Source of the DNA: Phyto melanocephala
Taxonomy: Eukaryota > Arthropoda > Insecta > Diptera > Rhinophoridae
DNA length: 64,000 bases
Direction: 5' to 3'
Assembly: GCA_941918925.1 (NCBI GenBank)
Contig: OW799235.1
Span: 45,166,701-45,230,700, forward strand
Part shown: in pieces, positions 58,427 through 64,000 of the stretch
Position numbering within the stretch: the first letter of the stretch is position 1
How the letters are laid out: every line of letters begins with the position of its first letter
The notes under the pieces: generated by a model
What the model was told of the DNA's origin: nothing
The model's input: the letters and a program-made list of their open reading frames with translations, nothing else
Database searches by the model: none
Position numbers and translations under genes: made by a program

Positions 58427-60405
58427 ACAGAGGAGTATTTGACCTGAAAAGCTGGCCAAAAAGGCCAAAATGAATTTTAAGAAATCTTAAAAACTAAGTA
58501 CGCAGCTCGACAGACAACAATATTTTACATAATATTGCAAATTTTTAAGACTTTTAGTTGCGATTTGTAGCTCTGAGACCCTGCTAAAGTCAGGAAAGTG
58601 AAGAAAATTATATGAGATTTTAAAGTTTTTTTCGCTTTCTGGATGTTTTTATGATATTTTTTTACGGCTAAACGAATAAAGGTTTTACAATGATTTTTTC
58701 TTTTGCTGAAAAGTTTGATCAAAAGTTATTTAAAAAAGATAAAAAAAATTTAAATATGTTGAATATTCATGTTAAAACAATTCGTTCAAAGCTAAAAACA
58801 AAAAAAAAATTATACACTTTTTTTGCAAAAAAAGAAAAAGAAGAGGTTTTTAAAAGTGAGGTTAGCATCTCTACGAATTATGTTTGATACCACAATAAAA
58901 TTTGAAACCTCTAATTTTAGAAACAAAAAAAGTGTGCACAAGTTTGCGCCATTATTTTTGACGATTTTTCAAAAATTTTTACATTTCTTCTATTTTTGCT
59001 CATCAGGCACTTTTTCGTATATATTTATATCCTCATTAACTTTTATGTATTTTGAATTATTGATTTCAACTGTTATTCACATCACTTTTAACACTTCACA
59101 ATGTTAATACCTGCCTATAATTATAAATTTTAAAAATTCTTTATTATCCATAATAGTTATAAGGGATTGTCACACACATCCCCATAAAGGATATTTTATA
59201 TACCTGCTCTACAAAACATTATTTGTAAATAAAAAATAAATATTCGGACCTAATAAGAATAATTATTAAAATTAATCACAAAAATAAGTTAACAAAAAAT
59301 AAATACAGGAATATAATAAATACATGGGCACCCAGGTATCAGGCTACCATCCAATTGTCAGAAGAAGCTGCCGAGGCCAGAAATAAGCACTTACGATTAT
59401 ATCGTACGAATTATTCGAGGAAATTCAGCAGAAGCGATACAAATCGAGATGTCTTTAAAAGGTTATTTCTGAGCAGTGACCCTTTTTTAAGTTGCAGTAC
59501 GTAAAGAGAACGGATTAATAAAAAAAATTTTCATCAGAAACCATCACACTTCTTCCTGACACCGATGATGCAGCTAATGAGGATATACATACGACATAAT
59601 AATTATTAAGGAATTTTTATTAGTTTAACTTTTCCGTATATTAAGTATTAAATAATATAAAATAAATATAATAAAGCTTTTTTCATTAAAAAAAAATACT
59701 CCTTTATAAGAGCATACATCATATGTATGTATGCGTGTACATACAGTCTGTCAAGAACGAGTTTAAACCTTTAAAATCAACATTTGTTAATTGAGTTTTA
59801 CTATTTAAACCGTATTTTATTCCTTAGGAATGTGGCTTTTGGAAAAATCTTAAATATTTAAACTTTTTGGTTATTTAATATTTTTGATTGCATTTTTAAA
59901 ACAAAAAATTTGACGAATTTTGCAGGAAAAAAAATTTTTTTTTCGCCATTAAATTTTTAATAACTCTAAAATAGTAATAAATAAATAAGAAATGTGTTTG
60001 GTTAGTTTAAGCAGAATTTTCCGGTCCATCTCTTGATCTCCCTGCTATTAAAATCGGAGAACCCTTTTGCAAGTTATGACAAAATATATTAGGCAACTCA
60101 ACGATTTAGGGGGTGAAATATGCCACGCCTTTAAAAGAAAATCCTTACGTTCTAGAGAAAAACGGAAAACAGATTTAAATTAAGGGCATCAGAATCCATA
60201 TAGTCCACATACTTTTATTTCTAGGGTAGACAAAAATTTTTTTTGTTGCGCAGTGTACTTTTGTTGCGCAGTGTAATTTTTTCAAAATCTGTCACAAGAC
60301 TCTTTGTATCATACTATACCTTAAACTATCAAAAAACTAAAACTTTTAATTCAAAAAACACGTTTAATAATTTTGGCCAGCTTTTCAGGTCAAATACTCC
60401 TCTGT
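58427..60405. mobile_element. Element with perfect 35-bp terminal inverted repeats
   Basis: 58427-58461 begins ACAGAGGAGTATTTGACCTG; its exact inverse is 60371-60405, 35 of 35 bases. Just outside, TGCCGGCAT and (inverted) TGCCGC are also similar, so the true ends may lie ~8 bases further out. The interior is AT-rich, with one recognisable coding fragment at 59322-59504. A target duplication was not established. Confidence 0.7.
59322..59504 (+). pseudogene. Fragment of an unnamed transposon-type protein
   Basis: Reads WAPRYQATIQLSEEAAEARN, KHLRLYRTNYSRKFSRSDTN, RDVFKRLFLSSDPFLS, then a stop. The SEEAxEARNK..YR..xxRKxSR...D....L..SDP pattern recurs in many arthropod hypothetical proteins thought to be transposon-derived, by recollection. 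No catalytic motif is included and the N-terminal part is absent. Function unknown. Confidence 0.5.
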
Positions 60406-61155
60406 GCGGCACCAAATATTCGTAATAGAATTGTGTATGCATTTAGGTATGTCGCAAAAAATTAAAAAACAAGTTGTCAAAAGTATGTATTTAACTAAAT
60501 TTCTTAAAAAAAATCTCCAAAGGGAAAAAAATCTGTAATAAAATTTTTTATAATAAATCCAAATAGGATTAATATCATAAAATCCTAAAAGGTAATATCT
60601 GTGGTTTTCATGGGCAACCGCGTATGTTCTTTTTATGATTTTGAGTTAATAATGCCATATTGTTTGGTTTTAAACGCCCTTTACTTGGTTCTAAAAATGT
60701 CTGAAATAAGATGGACCCATTCCGATTTTTTTAATTGCATAACAACGTAACTTCTTTATATATTCAAAAAGCGTTCAGCACTAACGCAGTATGTTGACTT
60801 ACGTGCTTAATGGCAAATTATTTAATTCCTTAGAAAAACACACAACTGTTATTTCTGAACACATTTAAAATAATCATTTTCTGATAATTTTTCAGTTTAC
60901 TAGAAGTGTGTACTACCTAGCTAGTAGTATGTTTGTGGGCTTTCTGGGACACCAAATTCATCCTTATGGAGATTCCATGAGGATGAATTTTTGTTTTAAA
61001 TTTTCATCCCAATGGTAATTTCTCATAAGGATGAATTTTTGTTAATAATTTAAAATATTCATCCCAATGGTAATTTCCATAAGGCTGATTTTTAATTTTT
61101 GTTGATAGAAGAAAACCCCGGATTAGATAAAAGAAGAAAATTATTTAAAATTGGA
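60406..61155. other. Non-coding stretch with palindromic direct repeats
   Basis: At 60955-61085 the words ATTCATCC, AATGGTAATTT(C)TCATAAGG and GGATGAATTTTTGTT occur two to three times with a ~65-bp spacing. The first copy is a near-palindrome (TTCATCCTTATGGAG ... CATGAGGATGAA). The rest is AT-rich without genes. Element ends of the Polinton remnant may lie here but were not found. Confidence 0.5.
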
Positions 61156-61956
61156 AAAAAGTAGAGCTTTTTGGAAAACTTCATGTAGATGTGTTTAATC
61201 AACAAAAATACTTGCTAAATAATGTTAATATTAAGGTAACGCTAAATTTGGAGAAACCCGAATTCTATATTTTAGAAGGTGGAGATAAAAATGAATGTAA
61301 TTTAAAAATACACGAAGCTAATTTATACATAAATCATCTTGCTATCAATAATAATATTTTAATGGCACATCACAACGTGTTGCAATCAAAAAATGCAATA
61401 AATATATCCATATAAGAGAGTGGAAATAAAAACATTTACTATACATCCTGGAAACCACTCGTTATCTTTAGATAATGTTATACTTGGACAGCTACCAAAT
61501 TTTGTAATTTTTGGTATGGTATCTAATAAAGCTTATACAGGAGATAGAAAAGAAAATCCATTTAACTTTCAACATTTTAACCTACAAAGATTCAATTTGG
61601 TTGTTAATGGAGTGCAATTTCCCGCACAACCAATTGAATTTAACTATAATAATGGCACAATTATAAGCACCCGTGGTTATCAAACACTATTTAAAGGAAC
61701 TGGAATTCATCATTTTGATAAAGGTCATCAAATAACGAAAGAACTTTTTGATAACGGATATTTTATGCTCGCTTTTGATTTAACGCCTGATCATAATAAC
61801 AACTCTAACTGTGGAAATTTAATAAATCAAGGGACAATTCGCATTGAAGGACGTTTTGGAAAACCAATTACTGAAGCGATTACCTGTTTAGTGTATTGTG
61901 AATTTAATAGCATAATAGAAATTGATAAGTCTCGCAGTACTTTTCAAACGCTATGA
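61156..61956 (+). pseudogene. Polinton/adintovirus-like major capsid (hexon-type) protein, C-terminal part, frameshifted
   Basis: The first frame (to 61415) has LFGKLHVDVFNQQKYLLNNV and EANLYINHLAINNNILMAHH. A frameshift near 61395 leads to the second frame (61420-61956): VEIKTFTIHPGNHSLSLDNV, LGQLPNFVIFGMVSNKAYTG, NPFNFQHFNLQRFNL, FDLTPDHNNNSNCGNL, CLVYCEFNSIIEIDKSR. This is the C-terminal half of the double-jelly-roll capsid protein of Mavericks/Polintons and adintoviruses (often annotated F54H12.2-like). The N-terminal half is missing. Not functional. It is followed at once by the protease gene, the usual partner. Confidence 0.78.
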
Positions 61957-62414
61957 ATGCAATTGCAATAAAAAATACTTTGAATTCAAACAATATAACA
62001 AAGAGTAAATTTAAAGGTGTTTATGCATGCAATAAATTACCGACAAAATCAGTTAAAAAACCATGTTTTTATATTGCTAACACTGATCTATCACATAAAC
62101 CTGGACAGCATTGGGTTGCATTTTACTTTCCTAAAAATAAAGCAGCTGAATTCTTCTGCTCTGCTGGCCAACCACCTATTAAACAATTCATTTCATTTTT
62201 AAGAAGAAATTCCAAAACTTTCATCTGCAATACAAGACGAATTCAAAGTGAAAAATCTAATTTATGTGGTTTATACTGTTGTATTTTTATTTATTTAAGA
62301 AGTAAAAATGTATCTTTTAATCAAATATTAAGAATTTTTAATTATTTTAACTTATATAAAAATGATACAATAGTACTAAGGTTATTTAAGATTTTTTTTT
62401 TTAAACAATTATGA
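61953..62414 (+). pseudogene. Adenain-type cysteine protease of Polinton/adintovirus remnant
   Basis: 153 residues, start overlapping the capsid stop by 4 bases (ATGA). Adenain landmarks: GQHWVAFYF (catalytic His), RRIQS (oxyanion Gln), NLCGLYC (catalytic Cys). At the usual acidic position the sequence is EFFCSAG, where Asp (FDS.G) is expected, so the triad looks incomplete. The frame is open and the length is slightly short for the family (usually ~200). By family it matures the capsid. Possibly inactive. Confidence 0.75.
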
Positions 62415-62467
62415 AAATAAAAATAAAAAAAGATATATAAACAAATAGTATAATAAAATGATGTTGA

Positions 62468-62798
62468 TTATTTTTTCGCTTCAAAATCTTCCACTGCTTT
62501 TAAAATAATGTTGTCATTCCCATCACATAATGCCAGGAATAGTTGAAGGTCTATTGGCGGTAGGATGATCACTTCCTCTATATGTATCTTTTCCTTTTCT
62601 ATTGTCCTTTCTCCGTTTTGGTTGTTTTTGCTTACAGCGTTTTCCTTAGGTTTTTTAAGAAAATCCATGTCGCTTCTTGCATAGTTTTTAAAAATGATTG
62701 ATTGTTTAAATACTTTACGAAAAATTCTATCATATTCATAAAATTTACACTCATACAAAATTCTAAAATCTTGACCTATTCTAACAAAAGTGTAAATA
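62468..62798 (-). pseudogene. Unrecognised ORF truncated by a mariner insertion
   Basis: Convergent with the protease gene. From the mariner edge inward the protein reads CIYTFVRIGQDFRILYECKF, YEYDRIFRKVFKQSIIFKNY, then a basic/acidic linker and IEEVIILPPIDLQLFLALCD. It has no family I recognise; by position it may be another Polinton gene. The mariner inverted repeat has replaced its N-terminus (the apparent MTFGPP comes from mariner sequence). Confidence 0.5.
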
Positions 62799-62911
62799 CA
62801 GGGTGGACCAAAAGTCACGCCTGCGTTTAAAAATTGATTAACTTTTTTGTTTATTAATATTTTTTATTTTTTTTTTTTCAGATTTTATTCATCGATTCGT
62901 GTTACACCACC

Positions 62912-63960
62912 ATGCAAAATTTAACGACTGAGCAACGAACGAAAGTGGTAGAATTTTACTTTTAATCGTTCTTCGAGGATGAAGTTGGTAATACAGTAAT
63001 AGCCTTTTTACACTTGCTCACATCTTAGCGGAATGCGTGGAAGATGTTGAAAATGAAAAAAACTTGTTTACATTTGCAACATCTTTCATCCTTCATCTTT
63101 CATCTGTCATAATATTTATTGTAAATGTTTGCGCAAATAAAAATTTAAAAAATTAATTTAAAAATTCTGTATTACTTGTATTAATTATTGCCCTTGGAGA
63201 GCAATTATTATTACAATATGCAGATTTTGTTAGAGAATGAAGATATTAAGATATTTTATTTTATACGACATATTTCAAGTCCACTCGTTGTATGTATTTT
63301 TTTTTGTTTTTGGCATTTATAATTTTTTTCTAGTGATGCCATGTAAATTTTTGCAACAATATTTGTTTTTTCTAGTGAAGACACTAAAATAATCGAAAGA
63401 TGTTGAGTGGAACAAAATGATTTAGAAACATCTTTAAAAGATGTTGAGATATGTTGACACACAAACACGTACAATTCATATGGGAAGATGTTAACATCTT
63501 GTTGATTTGATGAAAGATGAAAGATGTGAGCAAGTGTAAAAAGGCTATAACGGTGAATGGGGACAGATATCGCGCTATGCTTAATAATTTTGTACGCCCT
63601 GAGGCAGCCAACAAGTGGTTTCAGCAGGATGGAGCAACAGCACACACGGCCCGTGCCACAATGACGCTTTTAAATGAAATTTTTGACGACCGAATTATCT
63701 CGAAAAATTCAGAATTTAATTGGCCAGCACGTTCACCGGATTTAACTGCCCCTGATTATTTTCTATGGGGTTATCTCAAAGAACGAGTATATGTAAACAA
63801 GCCTCAAACTATAGAGCAGCTAAAGAACAACATTGAAGCTGAGATCAGGGCAATAGAGCCTGAAACCTTGCGTGCAGTTATGCAAAACGCCTGTTTAAGA
63901 GCCCAATTGTGCATTGATGAAAATAGTGGTCATCTCTCTGACATTATATTTCATAATTAA
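62912..63960 (+). pseudogene. DD41D mariner transposase, deleted and interrupted
   Basis: The N-terminus MQNLTTEQRTKVVEFYF is followed by a stop and jumps directly to FFEDEVGNT, so the DNA-binding domain and first catalytic Asp are deleted. After the MITE the frame continues: VNGDRYRAMLNNFVRPEAAN, WFQQDGATAHTARATM (second Asp), SPDLTAPDYFLWGYLKERVY (third Asp), ending SDIIFHN at 63960. Exactly 41 residues separate the Asp of QQD from the Asp of TAPD, the signature of the rosa/DD41D lineage first known from tephritid flies. Not functional. Confidence 0.85.
63002..63545. mobile_element. MITE with perfect 25-bp inverted repeats, TA duplication
   Basis: Ends GCCTTTTTACACTTGCTCAC at 63002-63026 and its exact inverse at 63521-63545 (25 of 25). 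TA flanks both sides (63000-63001 and 63546-63547), typical of Tc1/mariner-mobilised MITEs. The interior has many AAGATGTTGA / TCAACATCTT words, giving subterminal repeats, and no coding capacity. It interrupts the mariner transposase. Confidence 0.85.
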
Positions 63961-64000
63961 AATTTAGGTCATACAAAGATAATATTATAATTAAAAAAAA

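Larger units (their letters stand above)
62799..64000 (+). mobile_element. Mariner-type element, DD41D (rosa-like), internally deleted
   Basis: The left end TA|CAGGGTGGACCAAAAGTCAC at 62797-62818 is a mariner-type terminus. The right end is at or beyond the window edge. The transposase remnant lies at 62912-63960 with a large internal deletion, and a 544-bp MITE is inserted at 63002-63545. Confidence 0.78.

Noticed and set aside
58525..59107. Several short open frames in AT-rich sequence
   Set aside because: Lysine/phenylalanine-rich translations of A/T runs with no motif.
60243..60285. Direct repeat TTTTGTTGCGCAGTGTA
   Set aside because: Only two short copies next to each other; too little to call more than a local duplication.

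Overview
This is AT-rich insect nuclear DNA, most likely from a higher fly (Diptera). The evidence is the mix of transposons: a P-like THAP transposase with introns, an R1-clade LINE in an (AC)n tract, a jockey-like LINE, an errantivirus with an F-type env, a DD41D mariner and Helitron-like repeats. Two fly-like host sequences are also present. There is no bacterial operon, CRISPR array or RNA gene that I can support. Almost the whole window is a nested pile of mobile elements, mostly broken.

Layout. 1-1647: end of a minus-strand Ty3/gypsy element (family C) running off the left edge. 2998-3188: an intact exon of CMP-sialic acid synthase (minus), the only convincing live host exon. 4187-6780: a decayed P-like transposase gene with four exons and usable splice sites, with a partial copy of the reptin (RuvB-like 2) gene directly behind it on the other strand. 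8690-9599: broken IS630/Tc1-like transposase. 9965-15100: minus-strand errantivirus remnant (RNase H, integrase, env), split by a dispersed repeat (Rep-2). 15101-21140: Ty3/gypsy element B, copy 1 (minus).

23179-32860: jockey-like LINE (plus). Its ORF1 is split at an A^T site by a 3.2-kb Helitron-like element (Y1), and its ORF2 is split by Rep-2 with a 7-bp target duplication. 33790-35908: a 2.1-kb element with ~0.5-kb inverted repeats, a TTA target duplication and a small cysteine-rich ORF. 36304-42922: element B, copy 2, nearly identical to copy 1. 43316-51971: Helitron-like Y2 (minus) abutting a second Helitron-like element X, which carries an R1-clade LINE in its (AC)n tract. 52003-57032: a solo family-C LTR, then a complete-ended family-C element of opposite orientation that lacks reverse transcriptase. 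58427-60405: element with perfect 35-bp inverted repeats. 61156-62800: Polinton/adintovirus-like remnant (major capsid protein, adenain-type protease). 62799-64000: DD41D mariner remnant with a TA-flanked MITE inside it.

Functionally the window is a record of insertion order rather than a working pathway. The LTR elements supplied Gag-Pol, the LINEs supplied endonuclease/RT, and the short repeats (Rep-1, Rep-2, Helitron-like, MITE, long-TIR element) are non-autonomous passengers. The best leads are: (i) the Helitron-like family with a two-subunit ~118-bp minisatellite; (ii) the ATAT target duplication at both complete family-C insertions; (iii) the long-TIR element with its cysteine-rich ORF; (iv) a stem-loop shared by two otherwise different dispersed repeats. 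All calls are from reading the sequence; no database search was run.
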